Shown in pieces: positions 33,931 through 46,039 of a stretch of 64,000 nt of DNA. The translations under genes and the position numbers were made by a program. The notes beneath the pieces were generated by a model. The model saw nothing but the letters and a program-made list of their open reading frames with translations. It was not told where the DNA came from and made no database searches. Origin of the DNA: Cycas panzhihuaensis (taxonomy: Eukaryota; Cycadophyta); assembly GCA_023213395.1 (NCBI GenBank), contig CM041465.1, positions 189,417,741-189,481,740 on the forward strand, written 5' to 3'. Each line of letters starts with the position of its first letter. Within the stretch, counting starts at the first letter, position 1.

Positions 33931-36469
33931 TGAAACACTCTCTACGGGGTGGTGATCCTACGTCTAGCAAAGGGATATAAAAAGCACTATGCTAACTAAG
34001 CCAGACAGCAAGGATCTCACCTCGCAGGACGTCCGTGCGCCAGAGCGCGGGTTCGGATCGCAAGGTGCCCGTTGCTTCTGTGGCCGCAGTAAAACAAGGC
34101 CTTCCTACCCTTCGGATGGCCGGGAAGGAAAAGGAAGCCCTGCGCGTTGTGGCTTCTCAAGGTAATGAGAAGGCAACGAAGGGACAACTAATCTAACGTG
34201 CAAACGGATGTGGTGCAGGGTGTGGCTGAAGGGTACAATATAATTGGGCTTTCTACACCTATGCTATATAAAGTAAGAAAATAGTGCAAGAAAGCAAATG
34301 CAAAGAAAATATTAGTTTCCCCCTTTTTCTTCATGTTCTTTTATCCTTTCTTATCTATTCAGGCAAATGCAAAAGCACAAAAATAGCATAAAAGGAAACA
34401 CAAAAGAAACGAGAGGAATACGTGGATCCGGCGTTCGAGTAGGAGTACGGCTAATCTCGCTAGGTTCCACTCCCTCTTTCTCCTTTCTCCACGTATGCAA
34501 CGTCGGTCGACGGTGGAAAGGGGATTCACTTACCTCCCCTTGAGCATGCGAAACTAAATGAAACGAAAGGACGAAAAAAGGAACTCGCAACTAAAGAAGA
34601 GAAATACCGTGTGAGAGCTAACCGGCAGCGGGTCCGCCTCACGCACCACTTCCACCAACGTGATCCTGCAAACAAGTGTGAAAAGCACCTTTCTCTCAGG
34701 AGAGAGGCTACAAAATACGGCAAAAGATATACGTATATGTATGTGAACTGAAATCAACTAAACTAAAGAAACTGAACTATGCATTAGAGTGTAGCAAAAA
34801 GGAAATAAAAGCGCATGAAATACTCTCACACTACCAAATGCCACAAACACACGAAATGGAAATGAGTATAGCCTTGGGATGGCTAACTCACCCACGGGAG
34901 GTCTCCATGGAGTTCGGGAAAGAAACACCAGGTGGTAACAAGGTGGATGCAGATTACCTCAAACCGGTCGAGATGCCCTGGCCAAAGTCCCCTAGACTTC
35001 CTTGACTCATTCCTTGAGAAAGTGTGTATGGCAAGGGGAAGAGGACAACGGACGGAACCCTTGGGGAGAAGGATGGCAATGGGGGACGGAACCCCGCCTA
35101 CCTCCCTCGAATCCTCGTGTATATGCCCTTGCACTAGCTGACTAAGGAAAGAGTAAAGGAGGGCTTTAGAGAAAATGGAGGGGCTCCAAGGAAAAATACC
35201 GAGAGAGTGGCTTTGGTTCAAGGTAGCATTACATGGTAGCTATGGCTAATGGTGATCACTTTCATTTAGAAGTAAAAGAGAGAAAACAAGGGAAATGAAT
35301 GGACTACTTGTTGGTAAAAATAAGAAAATTGTAAATATAGACAAGGGATCACAAGTAAGAAAAAGAAAAGGAAGTGTAAGTACAAAAACAAGAAATTGCA
35401 AGTGAAAACTAAGGGGTACCTTGTGTAGAGAGACTAAGCATGCCTTCTGCCACTTAGATCAGCAGCAATGGAGGGAGGCCAAACAGGGGCTGGTCATGAG
35501 CATTTCCTGCAGAGGCTCCTTGTAAGTTTGGAGCTATGAAGTAGAACTTTGGGGCAGCTTCTTGGTTGAAGGAGACCCCTGAATCTCTGAGCACCTGCAA
35601 AAGGGAGTAGAGCTGGCTATGGAGAGTAGTAAGGGGCAGCAATGGCCCTACAAAATCCACTGATGGCAGCCCGTTTCACCCTCTTTAGTTGATGTGCATG
35701 AAGTTATTTTCTGTGTGTTTTCCTGTGTACAGTCCTTTGGAAAATTCTCTTAGAAGTTTGAAAATGGGCAAAAAGTCCTGAAAATGGGGAGGAAAATTCC
35801 CTTTATCCCCTATTCACAGCAGGTGAACGTTGGGGATGTCAGGGTGCCTCTAATCGAATGAAGCCACGCGGTAGTTTTATGAAAAAAGTGGAAACTGTCG
35901 CATGGTTCTCCTTTTTTAAATTTCAAACAGTCGTACCGTGGCAAACTCTGCGGTACCGCTTAGTTTACCGCGGTATCAGCCTGAAATTAAAAAAAGAGAA
36001 AAACAAGCAGCAAAATCAGGTTTTGAGGCAAAAACTGAAGCTAATCATGAGTCAAATCAGTTGATGGAAGGCCCAGGCAGTGGGCAAGCACCCAAAACAA
36101 CCCAAAAAGTCCTAACTAAGGATCGAGTTTGACTTAGAAAGGATGGTAACACATACGACATGTCGCAGCATGAGCAAGTAAACTAGCAGAAACAATCCTG
36201 GGAAACTGTGGAGACACCATGGGTGGCTGTGCGCCATACGGGGTGTAGCATTCGCTAAGGAATGCCCCCGCTGTGAGTCGTCATAGGCTGAAGGCGTGCC
36301 GTTAGGCACATGCATTATGAGCAGGCAGACAAGCAATGCGTGCAGGCAGGCATATGTCAAACAAACCACTCTAAGTAACCTTAATCAAACCAAGGTAAGA
36401 AAAGTAAGAGAATATACCTGAACAAACCTGCATCGATGCGTCTCAAGTCCATTCCCAAGAGTGGAAACA
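33931..36469 (-). repeat. 3' LTR of element F
   Basis: On the minus strand it starts TGTTTCCACTC at 36469 and ends GTGTTTCA at 33931, 2539 bp with TG/CA ends. At 35943-35966 an inverted repeat AAACT...AGTTT surrounds GCGGTACCGC, the same design as in the C LTR. A plus-strand TATATAAAG lies near 34265, with a matching site near 28330 in E. No polypurine tract is obvious before it; GCGAGCGA is the only purine-rich piece. Confidence 0.8.
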
Positions 36470-36540
36470 TCGCTCGCGCAGAGCCTCACCGCCGTGTAAC
36501 GTGATGGCAAATGCTGGCAATCAACGACATGAGTAGCACA

Positions 36541-36563
36541 TGCATATATATATATATATATAT
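36541..36563. repeat. Short TA microsatellite
   Basis: An (AT)n run of about 20 bp in the 3' untranslated part of element F. The same place in E (about 30598-30608) has a much shorter run. Confidence 0.85.
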
Positions 36564-36822
36564 AAGCAATAAAGAGTAGCACGTGGACCAATGGTATAGG
36601 TAAGTGTCGTGGCGGAACACGTGGACAAGGGAGACGGAGACGAGGACAACGTAGGGGCTGCCTACGCGTCGTCTAACATCGACCTAAAATTGAGATAAGC
36701 AAGTGAAACGGGATGCCCCCATTGCCAAGGTGCAACATGAAGTAAGAGGGCGTCTAGCAAATAGGGCAAGCAGTCTAACTAATAGCAACTAGAGACTTGA
36801 GCATGGGCTGGCCAGGCAAGCC

Positions 36823-37245
36823 TCAAGAGTGGTCATCTAGAAGAGGGAGGCGACGCTCAAGGATGAGGCAGACGAGGCTGTCAGCCTCAGCGTTGAGGTG
36901 CCTCGGGATATGCTGAATATCTGCTGACGAGAAACAAGCCAGAAGGGACCTGGCGGTAGATGCGAGGGTTCTCAAGTGAGGGCATTGCACCTGGTAAACC
37001 TGGGTGAGATGGGACACCACGACCTGAGAGTTGCAAAACAACACGATGGACCCACGATGGAAATGGAGAGCATCGATAAGGGCCTCAATAACGGCCGTGT
37101 ACTCAGCTTCGTTATTGGTAGCCTCGGGAAGAAAGACCCCAGAACGCAAGTAATCGTGTCCGGAGGGGCTGCGAAGAATCCATGTGGCGGCAGAAGGTCC
37201 GGGGTTGCCGCGACTTCCACCATCGGTAAAAACGAGAAGAGGCAT
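36823..37245 (-). pseudogene. Second RNase H (Tat-type), element F copy
   Basis: An open 140-codon frame reads MPLLVFTDGGSRGNPGPSAA, ATNNEAEYTAVIEAL, IVLFCNSQVVVSHL and HIPRHLNAEADSLV. Three of the four acidic RNase HI residues are in place. The third is Asn (AAC) where element C has Asp (GAC), a single G-to-A change. Length and stop position equal those of C and E. In described Tat elements a domain of this type follows the first RNase H and precedes integrase. Here it sits between the antisense gene and the 3' LTR with its own ATG, so it may be made from a separate transcript. Called pseudogene because of the active-site change and partial element. Confidence 0.78.
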
Positions 37246-37254
37246 GGCTGGATA

Positions 37255-37806
37255 CTAAGCTCTGGCAGCAAACAAATAGCGATGAAAGCGAAGCAAAGAC
37301 TCGAATGGCAAGCACGGAGGAGGCCAAGAAGTGTAGGAGGGCCTAGCAATGAGGTTACCCGAGAATGGAAGCAAGCAATCCGGCCACTGGCTAAGAGTGG
37401 GCGAACGAAGGGCGCCCTGGGGTGCCAAAGGTTGCTTTGGAAAGTGAAACATGCCTCCGGACGGAGGGACATTTCCTTTAGGGACCCCAAGAGCGAGAAA
37501 GGGCTGCAAAAATGAGTCCAGGATGATGAAACGAGCCAAATGAGTATAAACTCGAGCACGCACGGAGCAACACAGAAAGCGCAGAAGGGCCCCAATAAAA
37601 TGCGATAAAGAGGCGCCATAAATGCCCTTGCAAGAGAGGGCAAAAAGGGCGTCCATAAAGCACGATGGGCGATAGGGCCAGAAGCCAAAGGCTATCAGGG
37701 CAACGAGACAGTCCCAATGACTATCGCGGAGCCAGAAACGGAAGAAGTGCCCGTCAGGGCCCCCACCTATATAAGGAAAAACGATGAAAATCGAATTCAT
37801 TTTCAC
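37255..37806 (-). CDS. Open frame of unknown function upstream of RNase H, element F
   Basis: A 183-codon frame opens with MKMNSIFIVFPYIGGGPDG and ends in TAG just before the RNase H ATG, in the same frame. Its start matches MNPVFIDFPYTGGDPDG in element C. It is rich in aromatic and hydrophobic residues with no recognised domain. An overlapping frame of similar length exists in another phase, and element E has a long frame in yet another phase. It may therefore be a chance open region of GC-rich leader sequence. The shared TAG in E and F says it is not normally fused to RNase H. Confidence 0.3.
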   Translation of the reverse strand: MKMNSIFIVFPYIGGGPDGHFFRFWLRDSHWDCLVALIAFGFWPYRPSCFMDALFALSCKGIYGASLSHFIGALLRFLCCSVRARVYTHLARFIILDSFLQPFLALGVPKGNVPPSGGMFHFPKQPLAPQGALRSPTLSQWPDCLLPFSGNLIARPSYTSWPPPCLPFESLLRFHRYLFAARA

Positions 37807-38211
37807 CGGCGCTGATGCGAAACTAGAGCCTTTCCCTTATGATGCGGAGCGCTGCCCGACTTTGGAGGCACGCAGGGGACGATCTGACCATCGGATTCGA
37901 GCATAGAGATAGCCGTTACGATCGCGGAGACGAGATGGCGACAGTCAGGCCAGATCTAGTGAGTGGATCTCACGTAACCCTCGTCATTTCAAAGCTTAAA
38001 GTTTATTGCTTTTTAGCTAATTTTTAATGCATTTTATGCCCCTTATGGGTAATTAGAGGGCCTCTCAGAGTCTGAATTGGACCAGGCAAGAGGCGGGGAC
38101 CTAGACATTAGGCAGCCCTAGTCCCGATGGGCCCCACGTGGGGTCCACCACAAAAATTTTTGATTTTCTGGGCCAAAAGCCCCCATTTTTAGAGGGGTTG
38201 CCGGCGGTACC

Positions 38212-38245
38212 GCGGCCAAGATCGTGGCACCACGATCTTGGCCGC
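38212..38245. promoter_or_regulatory. Perfect 16-bp inverted repeat in the divergent spacer of element F
   Basis: GCGGCCAAGATCGTGG, then CA, then its exact complement. A second inverted repeat follows at 38281-38314, arms GCTCCAAA and TTTGGAGC around a GGTACT core. Equivalents exist at the same place in E and C. Position between two divergent genes suggests a control element, but this is inference. Confidence 0.6.
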
Positions 38246-38455
38246 GGGATCGCTGGAGAGGAGCGATCGCCGTGGGACCCGCTCCAAACTTAGCGGTACT
38301 GCTAAATTTGGAGCGGTATGCAGACAGAAAGTCAGAAAAAAAAATAGAAATGGGGCCAAATAGCCCCCAAAAACTGGAAAGGACAAACAGACAGGCAGCT
38401 AGGAGCCTAGATGACTGCTAAGAGACTGACTTTGACTGACTTTTGATGAATGCAG

Positions 38456-40398
38456 GTAGTTATCGCGGTGGACAACCGCGAAAACGTCGGCATGCCCATA
38501 CTAAGCTACCTGGAGATGGCGACTCAGGAGGACAGGGCGACCCTGAAGAGATGCGGCCTGTACAAGGCCCTGAAGACCCCCCAATTTGCATCTGATCAGC
38601 GACTCCTAGTGGACATAGTGTCACACTGGGACAGGAGGAGGCATGTGTTCCACTTGCCTCAAATAGGAGACATTACCATCACCCTAGGAGATATTAGGCA
38701 GATCCTAGGGGTACCAGTGATAGGGAGACCTGTGAGGCTGAGGACGCTGCCTAGCACCAAGGCAACACACAGGGAGGCAGCCCAGTTCCTTACGGGGATC
38801 GACAGATGGGAGTGGAGGGGAGCTCCCTCTGCATGTGCTCATGTCGTGATTCCTCGGCGAGGAAGCTTATACTACTATGCATTCTGTTCCGGATCTCCTG
38901 GAAACAACTCTGGAGATCCTGTGGAGGATGGGTGGATGCAAGTGCCGGTGAGGCCTACGAGAGGATGGATCGCCACTCTAGTTGCGGCGAACCTTGTCAC
39001 CCAACTAGACACTATCAGGAGATCGGGGCGAGGAGGATTCTCATACAAAGACCGCTCTGGCCGGGTTTTTCGACCACTTTGCGGCAGTGGCACCGGTAGG
39101 GGGGCCATTCCCCATAGTGAGGTGGGCCCCGATGGTCCACAGGTGGCAGACGAGACTCCGAGGGACAGAGGACCAGGCCCATGTCCGTCAGTCAGTCGAA
39201 GCGACATCACTCGACCTCCTCACTCTGACCAACTACATAGCAGAGCCTTACAGAGCAGTGAGGTGGGAGAGTGATGACGGAGCAGGAGGAGTAGGAGCAC
39301 CCATCGACGATGACAATGATGACGACGACGACGATGGGAGCAATGACAGTGATGACGGGGGAGATGGAGCTGGCCCGTCGCGACCTGCAGGAGAGGCAGA
39401 TCCGTCATAGTCATCAGAGGGCGCAGCAGGACCATCCAGGATTGCCACAGGAGGGGCAGGCCCATCAGGAGCTACCGAGACGAGCAGGGCGACTGGGACC
39501 AGGGGACGCAGGCTACGGATCGTGAGGAGATCCGGAGAGGCGAGGGTCGAGCCGGTCCCTGCCAGAGATGAGGGAGAGGTAGAGGACATACCTAAGGATC
39601 AGGTACCTGCAACTGGCGGTGGGCCAGGAGATGAGGATGTCACCCGAGCAGAGGATCCGGCGGCCACGGCAGGTGAGACCTAACCACTTCCTTAGTCGTT
39701 TGACATCTAGATAGATTTTGATTTCATTCCATGATATGCAGTGAGGATGTTCACTGACACATGGCATGTTGCCTTGATAGGAGTAGCAGAGGTGTAGAGG
39801 CTGGTCGAGGCCATGGTGAGGGATATGTTCCCTCAGGTCTACGTAGAGGGGCAACTGCCCATCCAGGCGGATGATACGCCTAGATCAGCAGGAGCCTACA
39901 TGCAGGCGTTCGCCCCACTGGCGAGAGTCAGAGACATCTGGGCTGCAGAGACCTAGGAGCACATGGAATTCTGAGGCGTACCGCAATGAGAGCTTGACAT
40001 GACCAGGGCGGGCGAACGAGTCACATGGACGGGTCCAGGCCTTAAAGAGCCAGAGCAGGCCAGGAGGGGATGCAGGGAGCAGCACTTGCCTAGTAGTCCT
40101 AGAGGAGCGCCTTAAGGCATCGGAGGAGAAGTTCAAAGCTATAGAGGAGGGACTCCGAGGCGAGAAGGATAGCATCCAGGTTCGCTACGACCAGCTAGTG
40201 GCACAGATGGTCTCGAGGTCGAGCAGGAGCTAGACCCACACGCAGACAGCAGCTACGACCTTGAGACAGCCTCAGGACGAGGGGAGCGAGGCGGGCAGCT
40301 TGCGAAGGCCCAGGAGGAGCCTCGCAGGGATGTGGTCCCTAGTAGAGGGATCACACAGACTGGGGGACGGGACCCCGGGATCAGGACAGCAGCAGTAG
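38456..40398 (+). pseudogene. Antisense plant mobile domain gene, element F copy
   Basis: This is the most complete copy. After the acceptor ATGCAG it reads VVIAVDNRENVGMPILSYLE, LVDIVSHWDRRRHVFHLPQI and ITLGDIRQILGVPVIGRPV, the PMD core at residues about 30-100. The frame is open to about 39060, where a 2-nt deletion relative to C and E shifts it. The C-terminal half then has FFDHFAAVAP, WAPMVHRWQTRL, an Asp-rich run near 39310-39360 and GPS-rich repeats. After a 108-bp intron (39673-39780) come AMVRDMFPQVY and, near 40110-40220, a likely coiled coil (ERLKASEEKFKAIEEGL). The TAG at 40396 matches the stop in C. The spliced product would be about 600 residues. PMD proteins act in the nucleus on chromatin silencing in plants; any role for the element is unknown. 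Confidence 0.78.
39673..39780 (+). other. Intron in the antisense PMD gene, element F
   Basis: Donor GCAG and GTGAGACC, acceptor CTTGATAG, 108 bp. The reading frame continues after it as GVAEV, then TAG where E has Gln, then RLVEAMVRDM. The same intron occurs in C and E. Confidence 0.7.
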
Positions 40399-41194
<796 letters not shown>

Positions 41195-42330
41195 TCACGC
41201 ATAAAATTTCTTGAGGAACTTTCTATTGACCGCTTTCTCAAATTCCAAGCCATCTAAGGTGGCAATCCCGTACGCGCCGTTATCGAGGCTTTCGAGAATG
41301 ATGAAGGGGCCTACCCACTTGGGCCCGAATTTGGCCAAGCGATCGTAAAGGTACTCCAATTTAAGGACGTGTTCCCAAGGACACAAAGGATGAGTGCGGA
41401 GATGTTTGTCGTGTGTCCTTTGCAAACGGGCTTTCAAAGTGAGGTTCGCCTGATAAGCCGCTAAGCGCTTCTCATCCAAGGCTTTGAGGTCTAGGAGACG
41501 AGCCTGGCGAATAGACTCCTCATCAATGAGGCCTCAAAGAGAAACCTGAAGAGAAGGGATCTCCACTTCCAACGGGAGTATCACTTCGGTTCCATAGACT
41601 AATAAGAATGGGGTCATCCCGGTAGCCATCCGGATGGAAGTGCGATAAGGCCATAGAGCGAAAGGGAGTTGGATATGCCAGTCTCTTTGAGACTGGGCGA
41701 CGGTTTTCTTCAAGATGCCGACGAGCGTTTTGTTGAAAGATTCAACTTGCCCGTTGGCTTGGGGGTAATAAGGGGATGACGTCTTATGTGAGATCTTGAA
41801 TTTCTCGCACAATTCGTCCATTTCCTTATTACAAAAGGAAGTTCCATTATCCGTAATTAGGACGTCTGGAATTCTGAAACGATAGATAATATGCTGGTAG
41901 ACGAAGGTGGCTATCGTCTTGCCAGGGGTAGTGGACAGGGGGATTGCCTTTGCCCATTTAGTGAAGTATTCAGTAACTGTTAAGATATATTTATGTTGTG
42001 CGGAAGATGGCGGTGATATTGCCCCAATGAGGTCTAAACCCCATTGAGAAAAGGGCCACGGAGACACGATAGGGTGTAACGCCTCAGAAGGTAGGTGAGA
42101 GACATTGTCGTGCTCCTGACAACGCCGACATCAAAGGGCGCAAGCGTGGGCATCCTTGAACAAGGATGGCCAGTAATAGCCCATGCCGAGGATCCTTTGG
42201 GCCATGGATTGGCCCCCAAAGTGGCCCCCACAAATGCCATGGTGTCATTCGCGGAGTATTTGGTCCGCTTCGTCCGGAGCGACGCAGCGAAGCAGGATCC
42301 CATCGGAAGATCTCTTGTACAACACTTCAT
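41195..42330 (-). pseudogene. Integrase, element F
   Basis: All catalytic blocks are present. HHCC domain: HHGICGGHFGG and CRRCQEH. Core: QWGLDLIGAIS, LITDNGTSFC and YYPQANGQVESFNKTL, giving the D, D and E residues. The C-terminal part has KWVGPFIILESL and ends KFLKKFYA with TGA at 41197-41195. Three stops break it: TGA for Cys at 42245, one TGA near 42130 and one in SL-stop-GLI near 41530 that is shared with element C. The last two fit CGA-to-TGA changes. There is no chromodomain. Confidence 0.85.
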
Positions 42331-43455
42331 CTACGAGGAAGTATTGCCTAGCAATGGCACGGATACGCAACCTAACCTTATTACTGGCTTCAGGGTGATA
42401 TTCTTGCTGAGTCATATATCGCACAATGTCGTCATACCACTCGCTATCGGCGAGTGGGTGAGGAGGAACATCCTGGACGGTCATAATGGACTCGTCTGGG
42501 AAAGAGTCGTCAACGGGAACACCACTTGTGTTAGGAATGGCGGCATCGGCTAATTGCTCCGCTACTATCATTCCCTTCTTCGACTTCATGTTGACGACTT
42601 GCAAGTCAAACTCTTGAAGCAGGACGGCCCAATGACCCGCCCTACCTGTCAAATCCGAACGGGTAAGTAAGTAACGCAATGGATCAGATTGAACGATCAC
42701 CTTGGTCGTATTACCAAGCAAGTAATGCCAAAATTTCTTGGTCGCATGGACCAAGGAGAGGCATTCCTTTTCGGCGGGGGGATATTTCAATTCAGCGGCA
42801 ACGAGAGTGCGGCTGATGAAATAAATGGCCCTCTCGGTTCCCGAATCGTCCTCCTGTGCGAGCATTGCGCCCAGGGATTCGTCAGTTGCCGAGGTGTATA
42901 GGACGAAGGGCCTATTAAAGCGAGGAGACGCCAGTGTAGGGGCGAAAACGAGAGCTTCCTTGAGCCCTACGAAGGCCTTTTGGGTCTTGTCCGACCAGAC
43001 AAAAGAGGCTCATTTCTTTAATAGGTTCATAAGAGGCTTAGCGTTTATGGAGAAATCTGCCAAAAAATGCCTCAAGAAACCAAGCCTGCCTAGAAACGAC
43101 TTAATTTGTCGTTGGGTCCTAGGCGGCGGCATGTCAAGAATTGCCTTAACTTTTTCCAGATCGACCTGCATTCCTTGCTGGGACACGAGGAAACCCAAGA
43201 GTTTGCCTGAAGTGGCGGCAAATACGTATTTCAGCGGGTTTAGACTAACATGATACTTGCGGCATCTTGCAAAGATGGCGCGCAAGTCGAAAGGATGATG
43301 GGCTCTGGAGCGAGAAAGGCCCATCATGTCGTCCATGAAGACTTCCAACGTATCGTTGATGAGGTCATGAAAGATAAAATGCATGGCTCTTTGATAAGTA
43401 GCCCTTGCATTCTTAAGACCAAAGGGCATTGCCTTGTAGGCAAAGGTATCCCCTT
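42331..43455 (-). pseudogene. Reverse transcriptase (C-terminal part) and RNase H, element F
   Basis: The open frame starts inside RT at about GDTFAYKAMPFGLKNARATY. It shows the catalytic FMDDMMGLS block, KLLGFLVSQQGMQVD and SFLGRLGFLRHFLADF. RNase H includes MLAQEDDSGTERAIYFISR, AEKECLSLVHA, QSDPLRYLL and IVAEQLADA. No stop occurs between 43455 and 42245. RT fingers, protease and gag are lost at the junction with element D. The same frame continues into integrase. Confidence 0.88.
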
Positions 43456-43640
43456 GAGCCTCCTCCATTGAGCTTTTACTTTTATATTGAGAGAGGGAGC
43501 ATTAGAGTTAGGTGAAATGAAATTACATATAATATACATGAAAATATATTTTACTTAAGTGATCTAATTTAAAGTTCACTTAAGACCCTTTTTAGAAATA
43601 ATCAACTAATATAATGACCTTGTGACATTAACCCTTTTCA
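43456..43640 (-). repeat. Truncated 3' LTR of element D
   Basis: On the minus strand it starts TGAAAAGGGTTAATG at 43640 and follows the 5' LTR closely to about 43456 (GGAGGAGGCTC), then stops matching. About 185 of 298 bp are present. The break falls where RT of element F starts; the exact base is uncertain by a few positions. Confidence 0.85.
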
Positions 43641-43654
43641 ATCTTCCCTTTAAT
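43641..43654 (-). promoter_or_regulatory. Polypurine tract of element D
   Basis: Minus strand ATTAAAGGGAAGAT directly before the TGAAAAGGG start of the 3' LTR. Confidence 0.7.
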
Positions 43655-44099
43655 GGTGGAAGGTTATTTCATTATATTTTTATTCTATCCTATGATATCT
43701 TCATTTGAGCCTTTTACAATGCAAACTACTATGACACTTTTATGGGAAAGTCTCATGGGGAAGAAAACCTATAGATTTTCTAATCTACTAACCTAGCTTA
43801 TACGACTCTTTAAATGAAGCTAAATAGCCAATTAGTATAATGAATTTTATATCTGAAATCTATTGAGTCTCTATATACCATTTGGTCATCCCCATTGCTT
43901 TTTTAAGTTTTTACAAGTTCTAATTTTTTAAAATGATATAACCCTTATCCTTTTGCGCTCATAAGGGGTTTTCACGAATGGGATAGAGTAGAGACTTACT
44001 CTTGTCCTTCCACACCCACAAGGGGTTTTCATTAATAAGATATAGTATGATGGTCCTATTGTTATCTCCTTTAATTAGTCAAAGATGGAGGCCCTAAGG

Positions 44100-45600
44100 C
44101 TAAGTTACTTTCAAAACTATTTAAACTTCACCCTCTTTAGTGGTTTGGTAAAGATATCAATCACTTGATCTATTATGGGGTAGTACTCTAGTTGAATTGT
44201 GCCATTATGAACTAGTTGTCTAATCCTATGGACTTTCATACTTAAATGTTTAGTATGATCATGAAATATAGGATTTGTAGCCATTTATATTGTAGATATA
44301 TTATCTATATATAAGCTAGTAGAACTTATTTGTGTGGCATTTAACATATTTAATAATTTTCTAAGCTATATCACCTCCTTGCTTATCTCAGAAGCAACAA
44401 TATATTTAGCTTTGGCAGTTGAGTTTGCAACTATCTTCTACCATCTAGATCTCCATGATATTAGTGTTGTTCTAAGAAATGTTATGTACCCAAACATAAA
44501 TCTTCTTATGTTTTCATCTCTAGCAAAGTATGACTTTGTGTATATGTAAAGTTTAAATTCTATATTAGGTTCATACAATAGACCATATTTTCTAGTCATC
44601 TTCAGGTATCTTAATGCTGGTATTGTATCTTACCAGTGATTTTGCTTTGGATTTATCATGAATATTTCAAGAATACTAACAAAGTTTGCAATATCTGGCC
44701 TTATGTTGGTAGTATAAATGAGACTAGCTACAAGTTTCCTATAGAGTATTATATCTGTTTCCCTAGTGTTACTATCAACTGAGAGTTTAATATTAGGTTC
44801 CATAGGTGTAGCCATTTTTTGAGCACCTTCCAACTGAAACTTTGTCAGAAGATCGTTGATATATTTTTCTTGGGAGAGAAAGATTTTGCTATTCGTTTGA
44901 GTTACTTCAATTCCCAAGTAATATTTCATCAACCTAGGGTCAGATAATTCAAAAGTTTTAGCAAGGTCCTTCTTCAACTGGTTGATTACCTATTCACTAT
45001 CCCCCATTATTATCATATCATCCACAAAGATTAAGAGGTAAGTGACTTTATCATTTTGGTACTTGATGAATAATATTGTATCAATATCTTGATAGTCACA
45101 AACCTCATATCTAAGTTACCTCATTCTTTCAAACAACTTAGTAAACCAAGCACAAGGGGCTTGTTTTAGGCTATACAAGGGATTTTTGAGCCTACAAACC
45201 TTATGCTCCTGACTGACAATCTCGTATCCTTATAGATGAGCCATGTAAATTTCTTCTTTAAGGTTACCATTGAGAAATACGGTCTTAACATCAAGTTGGT
45301 GGATTTTCTAACCCTGTTGAGTAGCCAAGGCTATAAGAGTTCTAATTATAGGCCACTTAGTTGTAGGAGCAAAGATTTCAGTGTAGTCGATGCCTTCCCT
45401 TTGCATGAATCCTTTTGTTACTAACCTCAACTTGTGGTTTTCTAGGGTGCCATCTAATCTGTACTTATTTATAAACACCCATTTATTTTGAACTAGATTT
45501 ATTCTAAGTGGTAGATCAACCAACTCCCATGTACTATTCTTGATAAGAGATTGGTACTCTTCATTCATGGCATTTCTCCAAGCTACATGCTTTACATATT
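44100..45600 (-). pseudogene. Reverse transcriptase and RNase H, element D
   Basis: RT reads KNSTWELVDLPLRINLVQNK, FMQREGIDYTEIFAP, HQLDVKTVFLNGNLKEEIYM, then FVDDMIIMGDSE with the two catalytic Asp, and MKYYLGIEVTQ. These are typical copia RT blocks. RNase H follows with SWRSRW-stop-KIVANSTAKA and KEVI-stop-LRKLL. Stops include several TAGs at expected Gln or Trp codons. The clade within copia was not determined. Confidence 0.87.
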
Positions 45601-46039
45601 CTTAGTATGTTAGGGGATTTTCATTAAGATCCAGGTGCAATTCTTCTGGTTCAATCTTAACAAAAAGTGATTCATACATCCTTGCTCTATGGGCACTTTT
45701 AGTGCTAGTTTTGCCTACCTCATCTGGTCGCATGTCCTTGTGTAGCTAGCAGACTTCACAAAAACCTCGAGTTTGGAATGAGGTTTTTATTTTTATAACC
45801 TCTTGGTATTTGTTTTGATCTTGAAAAGAATCATGTGAAATGTTTAGCACAGAGGAAGTTGACGATGCTTGAGAAGATGGGCTAGCCACAGATGTTAGAG
45901 AAGATGGTCCTTCCACTATGGCTTTGCCTTTGTCAACTTGGCTATTCATAAATAATAGTGCTATATGTGTACACATTGGCTGGGAGTCATAGCTTGTATC
46001 CTTTAGGGCTTTATTTTTAGATTCCAAGATATTGAGCAA

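Noticed and set aside
37255-37806. Fusion of the upstream frame with RNase H through a recent stop
   Set aside because: The same TAG is present in E and F at the same codon, so it is ancestral and not a recent nonsense change; C lacks it but has other frame breaks.
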